Origin: an uncultured Clostridia bacterium
GTDB taxonomy: Bacteria; Bacillota; Clostridia; UBA1212; UBA1255
Direction of reading: 5' to 3'
NCBI GenBank assembly: GCA_904420095.1
Contig: CAJFUB010000023.1
Coordinates: 1 to 64,000, forward strand
DNA: 64,000 nucleotides
The notes beneath the pieces are model-generated. The model did no database searches. It saw only the letters and a program-made list of their open reading frames with translations, and had not been told where the DNA came from. The position numbers and the translations under genes were made by a program. Below, piece after piece: positions 45,200 through 53,760 of this stretch. Numbering within the stretch: position 1 is the first letter of the stretch; each line of letters begins with the position of its first letter.

Positions 45200-47593
45200 A
45201 TGAGGGCGGAATGGATTTGGACGGATCATAGGCTTGCGGCAGATCCGAGGATGATATATTTTAAAAAAGAGGTACGGCTGCCGGATCAGGAGATGCCTCT
45301 TGCGTGCCGGCTGCGGATCTGCGCGGACAGCCGGTATTTGCTGACGATTAACGGCAGACGCGTAATGACGGGCCCCTGCCGCGCGCCCAGAGGCGTTCGG
45401 TATACGGACGAGCTGGACGTTACCGCATATCTCAGGCCGGGTGAAAATGAAATATTTGTGAAGGTGATCCAGTATCCCGATCATAAAGAAAAAAATATCC
45501 GCTTCCTGACGGGCCCGAGCTCCGTTGTAACGGAGGGGATCGGCGGCCTCTGGATAGAGGAGCTGGAAACGTCATACGGCTTTTCGACTTCGGCGCAATA
45601 TTTCTGCACGGAGGTATCCGGCTATGCCTTTCGTGAAAATCACCGGTACGGATATATCGGGTTTTTGGAGGATTTTGACGGCCGACTCGTGACGGAGCAG
45701 ACGGCGGAGACCATATGGAAGCCGGCAGTGGTGATTGCCGGATACCCTACCGAGGGAATCGGTGCGCTCCGGGATTATTGGACGACGGCGCCGCGCCCGA
45801 TTCCGTATCCCTTTGAAACGGAGGATTCCTTCCGACGGGTGATGCGGAGCGGCGGACTGCTCGTCGGAAGTGACGGAGAACGCTTTGTTCCGGCAGGCTG
45901 TACGGCCTTTCTCGAGCTGGACGCGGGCAGGCTGGTCAGCGCATACCCGCGCTTTGCGTTCCGCTGCGGCAGCGGGAGCAGGCTTCGCGTCGTCTATGCC
46001 GAAGGCTATGGCGTTTTGCAGCAAAACGGAAGCTTTCTCCGCGGCGTGCGCGACAACCCTGAGGGCCAGACTCTTTTCGGCCTTACGGATCTTTATACCG
46101 CTTATGAGGGGCGGCAGACCTATCTCCCGTTCTTCTATCGCTCCTTCCGTTTTGTGAGGGTGGAGATTACTGCCTCCGAGGATCAGCCGTTTTTCCTTGA
46201 ACGGGCCGACTATCTTAAAACCGGGTACCCGCTGGAGATTACGGGAACATTTTATGCGAATGACGAAAGATTTGAGGAAATCTGGAAAATCAGCAAAAGA
46301 ACGCTGCTCTGCTGCATGTACGAAACCTACATGGACTGTCCGTATTATGAGCAGATGCAGTATATTATGGACACCTTTCTGGAAATCCGGTATACGCTCT
46401 GCATCAGCGGAGACGGCCGCCTGGCGAGAAAAGCGATTGATGACTTTGCCCGCGCTCAGCTCTGGGACGGTCTGCTCCCGTGCAACAGCCCGTCTAAATT
46501 TCAGCAGATGATTCCGGGCTTCCCCTTTTATTGGATCCTGATGCTGGATACCTATATGATGTATCTCGGCGACAGGCCGTTTCTGCGGTCCCATCTGGGG
46601 ACTCTGGAAAAGCTGCTGCACTATTATGAAAGCCGCGTCAATGAAGACGGACTGCTCGGAGATACCGGATATTGGCAGTTCTTTGACTGGGTAAAGGAGT
46701 GGGAGAACGGCAGCCCCGTAAGGAAGGGAGAAATCAATATTCTTTACAATCTGCTGTATGTATACGCACTCCGGACGGCCGCCGGAATATACCGTTTCTG
46801 CATGCGGCCGGATACGGCGCTGGAATATGAGGCGCGGGCGGAGTCCGTCGCGGCGGCGGTCCGCAGGAGCGCTTATGATACGGAAACCGGGCTTTTTTGC
46901 GATGCCCCGGGCAGACGTCCCTCGAGCCAGCATGCACAAATTTTTGCGGTTCTGGCCTCCGCCGTGCCGGAAGAGGAAAAACGGCCGCTGATGGAGCGGA
47001 TGCTGGCGAATCGCGATCAGCTCTGCGTGCCGTCCTACTGCATGTCGTATTTTTTGTGCCGGGCTCTGGAAGCTGCCGGACTATATGATGAAATCCATTC
47101 TACATTGAAAATATGGGATGCTTTTATAGATCTGATGGAGCTCCATCTGACGACTTGGCCGGAGGATTTTGTTACAATGCGCAGCGACTGCCATGGCTGG
47201 AGTGCGTTTGCGCTGTATGAATTTGCCGCATGTTATCTGGGTGTGCGGCCGTTAGCACCGGGATATGCGAAGATCGGGATCGTTCCGCAGCCGTGTCCGC
47301 TGACGTCGTACGGAGGTACGGTGCCGGTTGGCGACCGCGGCCTGGTAAGCATAGCATTTGAAAAAGATGCAAGCGGATGTACTGCCGTGAGGGTGTCCTT
47401 GCCCGAAGGCGCGGAGTGCATCCACGATTTTTCACTCATATCGGGAGCTCCGGTCGACATACGGACCGAAACGGAGCAAACCGCGGACGGCGTTCCCCGG
47501 GCAAAAGGGAAGCAGGAGATTTTTCGGCACGGTTCCGATTTGCATGGGGAAGGAAAGGAAACGGTCCGGCTGAGTTCAAAGGGCGGAGAATGA
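45200..47593 (+). CDS. GH78-like alpha-L-rhamnosidase-related protein
   Basis: A 797-residue cytoplasmic protein with N-terminal beta-sandwiches (EWIWTDH, LTINGRRVMTGPCRAPRG) and a six-hairpin (alpha/alpha)6 domain. The usual catalytic stretch is changed to DCPYYEQMQYIMDT (379-392, with Glu384 and Asp391), the pattern of a separate GH78-related subgroup. It is 23 bases downstream of the GH99-like gene and clearly in its operon. No signal peptide. Rhamnose may not be the true substrate. Confidence 0.75.
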   Translation: MRAEWIWTDHRLAADPRMIYFKKEVRLPDQEMPLACRLRICADSRYLLTINGRRVMTGPCRAPRGVRYTDELDVTAYLRPGENEIFVKVIQYPDHKEKNIRFLTGPSSVVTEGIGGLWIEELETSYGFSTSAQYFCTEVSGYAFRENHRYGYIGFLEDFDGRLVTEQTAETIWKPAVVIAGYPTEGIGALRDYWTTAPRPIPYPFETEDSFRRVMRSGGLLVGSDGERFVPAGCTAFLELDAGRLVSAYPRFAFRCGSGSRLRVVYAEGYGVLQQNGSFLRGVRDNPEGQTLFGLTDLYTAYEGRQTYLPFFYRSFRFVRVEITASEDQPFFLERADYLKTGYPLEITGTFYANDERFEEIWKISKRTLLCCMYETYMDCPYYEQMQYIMDTFLEIRYTLCISGDGRLARKAIDDFARAQLWDGLLPCNSPSKFQQMIPGFPFYWILMLDTYMMYLGDRPFLRSHLGTLEKLLHYYESRVNEDGLLGDTGYWQFFDWVKEWENGSPVRKGEINILYNLLYVYALRTAAGIYRFCMRPDTALEYEARAESVAAAVRRSAYDTETGLFCDAPGRRPSSQHAQIFAVLASAVPEEEKRPLMERMLANRDQLCVPSYCMSYFLCRALEAAGLYDEIHSTLKIWDAFIDLMELHLTTWPEDFVTMRSDCHGWSAFALYEFAACYLGVRPLAPGYAKIGIVPQPCPLTSYGGTVPVGDRGLVSIAFEKDASGCTAVRVSLPEGAECIHDFSLISGAPVDIRTETEQTADGVPRAKGKQEIFRHGSDLHGEGKETVRLSSKGGE

Positions 47594-47712
47594 GATCGTG
47601 CGATTGCATTCTCTTTTTCCCTCTTTGCGGCCTCGCCGGCACGGTCAAGGCTGCGCGCAAAAGGATGGCGCGTAGTGTATATACTATACTCTTTTATTTA
47701 TTTTACGATCGT

Positions 47713-48381
47713 TTATTTTTTCCTTCCGGCAAGATAAAGAATCACCGCAAGCTCTGCGCAGACGATTACGCCCAGGATCACATAGGCAGCGATATGAATC
47801 GTACCGATGCCGGAGGAAGCTTGCGGCGCAGGCGAAGCGGTGTGAACCGGTGCTGCGGTCTTTTTTGGGGTAGGCTTGGCCGTTGCATCCGGCGTAGGTT
47901 CTTCGGTCGGCGTGGGCGTCGGGGCTTGCGTCGGCTGCGCCGTCCACCACTGCTCTATGGCCGGAATCGTAAAGTAAGCGCGATCCGTTAAAATATCTCC
48001 GTTTCCTTCAAAATCCGTTACAACCGCAAAATATCTGCCGGGCTTCAGCATTCCGTTTTCGTCGGTATATTCATAAAATCTTTCGTTTAAATCCAACGGC
48101 GTGCCTCCGCTCCATTTTTCATGAATGGTTTGTGCCGAACCAATAGTAGTTATTATAAGAATTGCAGAAGCCTGTTCCGGATCATCGTCCTCTTCAAAAA
48201 CGAGGAATGCCCGTGTGGGGCCAATTGTTTTTTTTGTTGTAGACGCAATGATTTCGATGGAATTATCGTTGTTCACGATCACACCGATATTTATGATTTC
48301 ATTTTCCCTCAATCCCTCGGCAGATACCGGCAGATGAAAAGCGCACAGCAAAAGCGCAATACAAATTAGACATTTTTTCAT
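47713..48381 (-). CDS. Secreted membrane-anchored protein with Pro/Thr stalk
   Basis: A 222-residue protein with signal peptide (1-21, ending PVSA), an unknown beta-rich domain (about 25-145), a Pro/Thr/Ala stalk (TPTPTEEPTPDATAKPTPKK region), a membrane helix (about 196-218) and the tail GRKK. The layout copies that of the jelly-roll protein at 38979. I do not recognise the folded domain. It is transcribed towards the GH78-like gene; no terminator is seen between them. Confidence 0.65.
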   Translation of the reverse strand: MKKCLICIALLLCAFHLPVSAEGLRENEIINIGVIVNNDNSIEIIASTTKKTIGPTRAFLVFEEDDDPEQASAILIITTIGSAQTIHEKWSGGTPLDLNERFYEYTDENGMLKPGRYFAVVTDFEGNGDILTDRAYFTIPAIEQWWTAQPTQAPTPTPTEEPTPDATAKPTPKKTAAPVHTASPAPQASSGIGTIHIAAYVILGVIVCAELAVILYLAGRKK

Positions 48382-48566
48382 TTATTGAATTCCTTTCGCG
48401 CGTTACTGACTGAAGTATATCTTAATAATGAATAAAAAGCAAATAAAAATAAAAGAAGCTTGACGCTGCCTGCGAACAAAATACTTCCCATGCAAAGGAG
48501 CTTTTGCGTGCCGGAGAAGGGCGTATCAGACGGCGCGCCGTTTTTGCAAGCAAATCGCGAAGTCCT

Positions 48567-48629
48567 GAAGCCTCTATTGTAAACCTTTTTAAAATAAAGG
48601 TTTACAATAGAGGCTTCTCGTGCTATGAT
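48567..48629 (+). promoter_or_regulatory. BirA operator and promoter of the biotin operon
   Basis: A perfect inverted repeat with 22-bp arms (48567-48588 and 48596-48617, 7-base centre) contains TTGTAAACC and GGTTTACAA, the half sites of the biotin operator. The -35 box TTTACA (48601-48606) lies inside the right arm; TATGAT (48624-48629) is the -10, 17 bp away and with a TGC extension. Biotinyl-AMP-loaded BirA would block transcription of birA-bioYBDA. Confidence 0.9.
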
Positions 48630-48653
48630 GGTTTCGATCAGGAGGTGAACCGT

Positions 48654-49649
48654 GTGAAGACGAAGGAACATTTGCTCGCGCTCTTTGAAAAGAATAAAGG
48701 AACTTATTTTTCGGGCGAAGAGATTGCCGCTGCGCTTTCCGTGTCCAGAGCGGCGGTATGGAAGGCAGTGCAAAGCCTGCGCAGTGAGGGCTACGAGATC
48801 GACGCCGTTCCGAATAAAGGCTACAGTCTTTCCTCGCAGACAGATATTCTCTCCGCGCAGGGAATCCGGAAATATCTTGAACCGGCCTGTGCGGGCGTGA
48901 AGCTGACCGTCTTACAGACGGCAGGCTCCACAAATGCGATTGCCCGCGAGAGAGCGGCTGCCGGAGCAAAAGAAGGGGATACCGTAATCGCAAACTGTCA
49001 GACGAACGGAAAAGGAAGATTCGGACGCATTTTCTTTTCCCCCGCCGAAACGGGAATTTACATGAGCCTGATTCTCCGACCGGCTCACGGTTCCTCGCAG
49101 CGGGCGGTGAAGCTTACTACAATGGCCGCCGTTGCCGGGTGTGAGGCCATCGAAGCGATAACGGGAGAGAAAGCGCAGCTTAAATGGGTAAACGACCTTT
49201 ATCTGAACGGAAGAAAGGTCGGCGGCATTCTTACGGAGGCCTCGCTCGGACTGGAAAACGATTTTCTGGATTACGTGGTGCTGGGGATCGGAATCAACGT
49301 ATATCCGCCCGAGGACGGCTTCCCGGAGGAGCTGAAGCGGATTGCCGGGGCCGTGCTTCCCGAAGCGCGGAGCGACGGGAAAAATCATCTGGCCGCTGAA
49401 TTTTTAAATCGTTTTATGTCATATTATTCCGATCCGGAAAACGTGGGCTATGCAGGCGAATACCGAAGGCGCAGCCTGGCGATCGGCAAAGAAATACAGG
49501 TGCATTCTCACGGCGGCTCCAGAAGGGCGACGGCGCTGGATGTCGATGAGGAGTGCCGGCTCATCGTAAAATATGAGGACGGCAAAACGGACTGTCTGTC
49601 TTCCGGTGAAATCAGCATCAGGCTTACAGAAACAGGAGAATCGGTTTGA
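48654..49649 (+). CDS. birA: Biotin-protein ligase and biotin operon repressor BirA
   Basis: A 331-residue bifunctional protein. An N-terminal helix-turn-helix (SGEEIAAALSVSRAAVWKAV, about 18-38) is followed by the ligase domain with the biotinyl-AMP loop NGKGRFGR (about 119-126), KWVNDLYL and GGILTEA, and a C-terminal SH3-like domain. It attaches biotin to carboxylases and represses its own operon. GTG 48654 is chosen because GGAGGTG lies 6 bases upstream and the operator precedes it. The stop overlaps the TTG of bioY. Confidence 0.94.
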   Translation: MKTKEHLLALFEKNKGTYFSGEEIAAALSVSRAAVWKAVQSLRSEGYEIDAVPNKGYSLSSQTDILSAQGIRKYLEPACAGVKLTVLQTAGSTNAIARERAAAGAKEGDTVIANCQTNGKGRFGRIFFSPAETGIYMSLILRPAHGSSQRAVKLTTMAAVAGCEAIEAITGEKAQLKWVNDLYLNGRKVGGILTEASLGLENDFLDYVVLGIGINVYPPEDGFPEELKRIAGAVLPEARSDGKNHLAAEFLNRFMSYYSDPENVGYAGEYRRRSLAIGKEIQVHSHGGSRRATALDVDEECRLIVKYEDGKTDCLSSGEISIRLTETGESV

Positions 49650-50200
49650 AAAACAATAAAACAACTAAAATGATTTTATGCGCCATGTTTGTGGCGCTGA
49701 TTGCGGCGGGCGCATGGATCAGAATCCCGGGGCCGGTCGTGCCGTTTACGCTCCAGTACCTTTTCACCATGCTGGCGGGGCTTCTGCTCGGCGGCAAATA
49801 CGGCCTGCTTGCCGTCTGCGTTTATATTGTCCTGGGTTTGGCCGGGCTTCCGATTTTTGCGTCGGGAGGCGGCATCGGCTACATTCTTCAACCGAGCTTC
49901 GGCTATATGATCGGGTTTGCCGTCGGCGCTTTTGCTACGGGGAGCATCGCGAACCGGACGGAAAACCCGGGATACCGGCGTCTGCTTGCGGCAAATTTCC
50001 TTGGCCTCGGAATCGTATATCTGTTCGGAATGGTTTACTGCTATCTCATCAGCAATTTTTATCTTGAAACGCCGATCGGCCTGCGGGCGCTTTTTCTCTA
50101 CAGCTTTCTTCTGACGGTCCCCGGCGATATCGTATTGTGCGGCGTGGGAGCCGTTCTGGGGAAACGGCTCATTCCCCTGTTCAAGAAGATAAGGATGTGA
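49646..50200 (+). CDS. bioY: Biotin transporter substrate-binding membrane protein BioY
   Basis: A 184-residue membrane protein with six helices; VPFTLQYLFTMLAG and GGGIGYILQPSFGYMIGF are hallmarks of BioY, the biotin-binding S component of ECF transporters. It starts with TTG overlapping the birA stop (TTGA), with AGGAG upstream. The energising ECF module is not in the window. Placement in the BirA-controlled operon supports uptake of biotin when it is scarce. Confidence 0.93.
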   Translation: MKNNKTTKMILCAMFVALIAAGAWIRIPGPVVPFTLQYLFTMLAGLLLGGKYGLLAVCVYIVLGLAGLPIFASGGGIGYILQPSFGYMIGFAVGAFATGSIANRTENPGYRRLLAANFLGLGIVYLFGMVYCYLISNFYLETPIGLRALFLYSFLLTVPGDIVLCGVGAVLGKRLIPLFKKIRM

Positions 50201-50207
50201 TGCGGAG

Positions 50208-51179
50208 TTGGGTTTTATTACGCTGTTAAAGGAAAAAATTTACGCGGGAGAACAAATTACAAGGCAGGACGCGATCCGCCTGCAGGAACAGCCGCTTCCG
50301 GAATTATGCCGGCAGGCCGATGAAATTCGGAGAACATTCTGCTCTGATGGGTTTGATCTCTGTACGATCGTGAACGGAAAAAGTGGCAGATGCTCTGAAG
50401 ACTGCCGTTTCTGCGCGCAATCTGCCCGCCATCATACGGCTGCGCCGGAATATCCGCTGCTTTCTGCGGAAGTGCTTACCGTACAGGCCAGGGCGAATGA
50501 CGCGCGGGGCGTGCTGCGTTATTCGATTGTTACATCCGGAAAGCGCCTGCCGGACCGGGAGGTGGACAGAATGTGCGAGGCCGTCCGCCAAATCAGAGCG
50601 CAGACAAGGCTCGGCGTCTGCATTTCGTTCGGGCTGCTTTCCGAAGCGCAGTACAGAAAGCTGAAGGAAGCCGGCGTCTCAAGAGTTCATAACAATCTCG
50701 AAACCTCCCGCCGCTATTTCCCGAATATTTGTACGACACACACGTTTGACGACAAAATCAATGCCGTGCGTGCGGCGCAGGCCGCGGGGCTGTCCGTATG
50801 CAGCGGAGGAATTATGGGACTTGGAGAGACGCCGGAGGACAGAATCGATCTGGCGCTGACATTACGTGAGCTTGGGGTGAAAAGCGTTCCGCTGAATGTG
50901 CTGAATCCGATCCCGGGCACCCCGCTGGCACGGAACCAAAGGCTGAATGCGGAGGCTTTATGCCGGATTACTGCGGTGTACCGTTTCCTTCTTCCCGACG
51001 CCTCCATCCGCCTTGCGGGCGGGAGAGGACAATTGCCGGATAAAGGGAGGAGCTGCTTCCTGTCCGGGGCAAACGCCGCCATTTCGGGGGATATGCTGAC
51101 GACCTCCGGTATCACGGTCGAAAGGGACCTGCAGATGTTAAAGGAGCTCGGATATAAGGTGAGGCGGGACGATGAGTAG
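50208..51179 (+). CDS. bioB: Biotin synthase BioB (radical SAM)
   Basis: A 323-residue enzyme turning dethiobiotin into biotin. The SAM-cluster motif CSEDCRFCAQS lies near residues 62-72; VHNNLETS and GGIMGLGET are typical. The start is a TTG at 50208 that gives the family N-terminus (FITLLKEKIYAGEQIT); its Shine-Dalgarno site is weak or directly adjacent (GGAG). The end overlaps bioD by 8 bp. Confidence 0.94.
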   Translation: MGFITLLKEKIYAGEQITRQDAIRLQEQPLPELCRQADEIRRTFCSDGFDLCTIVNGKSGRCSEDCRFCAQSARHHTAAPEYPLLSAEVLTVQARANDARGVLRYSIVTSGKRLPDREVDRMCEAVRQIRAQTRLGVCISFGLLSEAQYRKLKEAGVSRVHNNLETSRRYFPNICTTHTFDDKINAVRAAQAAGLSVCSGGIMGLGETPEDRIDLALTLRELGVKSVPLNVLNPIPGTPLARNQRLNAEALCRITAVYRFLLPDASIRLAGGRGQLPDKGRSCFLSGANAAISGDMLTTSGITVERDLQMLKELGYKVRRDDE

Positions 51180-51894
51180 AAATTTGTTTATCGCCGGCAC
51201 CGGCACAGACGTCGGAAAAACCTTTGTTACCGGTCTGATTCTGAAAAAGCTGAAGCAGAGCGGGGCATGCGCCGCATACTATAAAGCCGCCATGAGCGGA
51301 AACCGGCTCGGCACAGACGGAAAACCGGTCCCCGGCGATGCCGTGTACGTCAAGGAGATTTCCGGAATCGAACAGCCGCTGGAAGAAATGTGCCCCTATG
51401 TTTACGAGTATGCGGCCGCGCCGCATCTGGCGGCCCGCCTTGAGGGAAATCCTGTTCGTATGGAGCGCGTGCTGGAAAATTTTCATGCGCTTTGCCGGAG
51501 GTATGAATATGTGACCATGGAAGGCTCCGGCGGCATTCTTTGCCCGATTTGCTATGTCGAAGGCAGAATGCTTCTGCTTGCGGACGTGATCAAGGCCTGC
51601 GGGCTTAGCTGCCTTCTCGTTGCCGGAGCCGGACTCGGAACGATCAACGACGTCGGATTGACGGCGTTTTATATGAAAGCAAGGGGAATTCCGTTAAAAG
51701 GAATCATTCTGAACCGGTTTCAGCCGGGGAATCGACTGCATGAGGATAATCTGAAACAGTGCGAGGCTGCCGCAGGCGTCCGTGTCGTGGCCTGCGTACG
51801 CGACGGCGCAGCGGAGCTGGAAATCCCGGCCGAACAACTGAAAGCACTTTACGAAGAAACGGAGGCGCCGAAAAATGATCTGGTATCCGTATGA
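51172..51894 (+). CDS. bioD: Dethiobiotin synthetase BioD
   Basis: A 240-residue ATP-dependent enzyme that closes the ureido ring. The P loop GTGTDVGKT is at residues 9-17, and MEGSGGILCP is the second motif. It overlaps bioB by 8 bp and bioA by 20 bp, so the three are translationally coupled. Confidence 0.94.
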   Translation: MSRNLFIAGTGTDVGKTFVTGLILKKLKQSGACAAYYKAAMSGNRLGTDGKPVPGDAVYVKEISGIEQPLEEMCPYVYEYAAAPHLAARLEGNPVRMERVLENFHALCRRYEYVTMEGSGGILCPICYVEGRMLLLADVIKACGLSCLLVAGAGLGTINDVGLTAFYMKARGIPLKGIILNRFQPGNRLHEDNLKQCEAAAGVRVVACVRDGAAELEIPAEQLKALYEETEAPKNDLVSV

Positions 51895-53077
51895 ACAGAT
51901 GAAGACGATGAAAAAGCCATATCAAGTCATCGACGCGGAGGGCGTTTATTTATATACGGCCTCTCAAAAGCTGATCGATTCCGTATCCTCCTGGTGGAGC
52001 GTGATTCACGGGTACAAGCATCCGGAGCTGGACAAAGCAATTTGCGACCAGGCCGAGCGCTTCTCACACGTAATGCTCGGTGGGCTGACACATGAACCTG
52101 TACAGCGGCTTTCCGATCGATTGCAAGGCTGGCTTCCGGGAGATTTAGATTACTGCTTTTTTTCTGATTCGGGAAGCGTTGCGGTAGAGGTCGCGCTGAA
52201 AATGGCGCTGCAATTTTACTTAAATCGCGGCGAATCACAGCGCACCATGGTCCTTGCTCTGGAACATGCGTATCACGGGGACACATTCAAAACGATGGAA
52301 GCCGGAGACGACGAGGATTATCATTTTATTCTGAAAGCCTATGGACCGAGCCGGTCTGTCGTTCATATCCCAACCGAAAGAAACGCGCTGGAGGCGGCGT
52401 TTTTACAATATCATGACCGACTGAACTGTTTTCTTGCGGAGCCGCTGCTCCAGTGCGCAGGAGGAATGCGGATGTACGATATCTCTTTCCTGAAACGTGC
52501 GCGGGAGCTTTGCGATCAATACGGCGTGCTGCTCATCTTTGACGAGGTTGCAACGGGCTTCGGCCGTACGGGAAACCGGTTTGTGGCGGATCTGGTACAG
52601 CCGGATATCCTGGTTCTGGGGAAAGCGCTGACGGGAGGATACATCGGCCATGCGGTGACGGTAGCAAACAAACGGGTTTACGATGGCTTTTATGATGACA
52701 ATCCGGAGCATGCTCTGATGCATGGGCCGACTTTTATGGGAAACGCGCTTGCCTGCAGCGCGGCGCTGAAATCCATCGAGCTTTTCGAACGGCACGATTA
52801 CATGTCTAAGATCCGGAAAATTGAGGAAATTACACGGCGGGAAATGGATGGCTTTTTCGATCCGCGGGTGAAGGAAATCCGGATTATGGGAGCCTGCGTC
52901 TGCATAGAGGTCCACGATCCGTCCGCGCTCAAGGGGTATCAGCAGTTTGCCTTTGAAAGAGGCGTATTCAGCAGGCCGTTTTTAAAATATCTGTATGCGA
53001 TGGTTCCTTACGTCATAAAAGAAGAGGAACTGGTGCAGGTTCTGGACACGATGAAGGCCTGGTTTGCTCTCCCTTGA
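51875..53077 (+). CDS. bioA: Adenosylmethionine-8-amino-7-oxononanoate aminotransferase BioA
   Basis: A 400-residue PLP aminotransferase that turns KAPA into DAPA. WYPYEQMKTM at the start, SWWSVIHGYKHPELD, IFDEVATGFGRTG and the PLP Lys250 in LGKALTGGY are diagnostic. It is the last gene of the bio operon. bioF and the pimelate genes are absent, so KAPA must come from elsewhere in the genome or outside. Confidence 0.94.
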   Translation: MIWYPYEQMKTMKKPYQVIDAEGVYLYTASQKLIDSVSSWWSVIHGYKHPELDKAICDQAERFSHVMLGGLTHEPVQRLSDRLQGWLPGDLDYCFFSDSGSVAVEVALKMALQFYLNRGESQRTMVLALEHAYHGDTFKTMEAGDDEDYHFILKAYGPSRSVVHIPTERNALEAAFLQYHDRLNCFLAEPLLQCAGGMRMYDISFLKRARELCDQYGVLLIFDEVATGFGRTGNRFVADLVQPDILVLGKALTGGYIGHAVTVANKRVYDGFYDDNPEHALMHGPTFMGNALACSAALKSIELFERHDYMSKIRKIEEITRREMDGFFDPRVKEIRIMGACVCIEVHDPSALKGYQQFAFERGVFSRPFLKYLYAMVPYVIKEEELVQVLDTMKAWFALP

Positions 53078-53102
53078 CAGGAGGGCGCCGATCCGCTACA
53101 AT
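53074..53102 (+). promoter_or_regulatory. Promoter of the PNPOx-like gene
   Basis: TTGACA (53074-53079), 17-bp spacer, TACAAT (53097-53102). The -35 box overlaps the stop codon of bioA. Confidence 0.75.
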
Positions 53103-53165
53103 GATGCGGTCTTAAATCTGCTTTGCCCGCCGCCTGACGGGCAAGCGCAAAAGGAAGGCTGTACG

Positions 53166-53666
53166 ATGTTTCGTGAAATGCGAAGAAAAAAACAAGCGCT
53201 GCCTCCGGAGGAATGCGCCGCAATTCTGAACCGCGGTACTTCCGGCGTTCTTGCGCTCTCAGGAGACGGCGATTACCCCTATGCCGTTCCGCTCAGCTAT
53301 GGATACGACGGCGCGCGGCTGTATTTTCACTGCGCGCAAAGCGGGCATAAGCTCGATGCCGTCCGCCGAAATTCCAAGGCGTCTTTTTGCGTGATCGATC
53401 AAGACCAGGTCGTGCCGCAGGAATATACATCGTACTACAGAAGCGTCATTGTCTTCGGAAAAATTCGGATTCTGGAAACGGATGAGGAGAAACGCACGGC
53501 GATTGAAAAGATTGCCTTGAAATATGCTCCGGACGACAGCGCCGCCAACAGACAGAACGCAATCGAACGCGAGTGGGAGCCTCTGTGCATGCTGGAGATG
53601 ACGGCGGAGCATATCACCGGAAAAGAAGCCATTGAACTGGTAAGAGCAAAACAGCAGACAACATAA
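53166..53666 (+). CDS. Pyridoxamine 5'-phosphate oxidase-related flavin protein
   Basis: A 166-residue protein of the PNPOx-like split-barrel family (GTSGVLALSGDGDYPYAVPL, LYFHCAQSGHKLDAVRRNSK, VIVFGKIRI). It should bind FMN; its members include nitroimidazole-resistance NimA-type proteins. ATG 53166 is chosen over an upstream in-frame codon because the promoter at 53074-53102 gives a leader ending there with GGAAGG before it. It is a single gene. Confidence 0.85.
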   Translation: MFREMRRKKQALPPEECAAILNRGTSGVLALSGDGDYPYAVPLSYGYDGARLYFHCAQSGHKLDAVRRNSKASFCVIDQDQVVPQEYTSYYRSVIVFGKIRILETDEEKRTAIEKIALKYAPDDSAANRQNAIEREWEPLCMLEMTAEHITGKEAIELVRAKQQTT

Positions 53667-53702
53667 CGGAGTAAAGGAAGCCCGCCGGGGCTTTTGATTG
53701 TG

Positions 53703-53743
53703 CGGTAGGCCTGCGCAGCACAACGCAGGCCTGCCGTTTTTTT
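53703..53743 (+). terminator. Terminator before the third MATE gene
   Basis: A 13-bp stem (53703-53715 with 53724-53736, one G-T pair) is followed by seven T. A smaller GC-rich hairpin (GCCCGCCGGGGC) lies just upstream. Confidence 0.85.
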
Positions 53744-53760
53744 ATGGAGGTATAGATATT

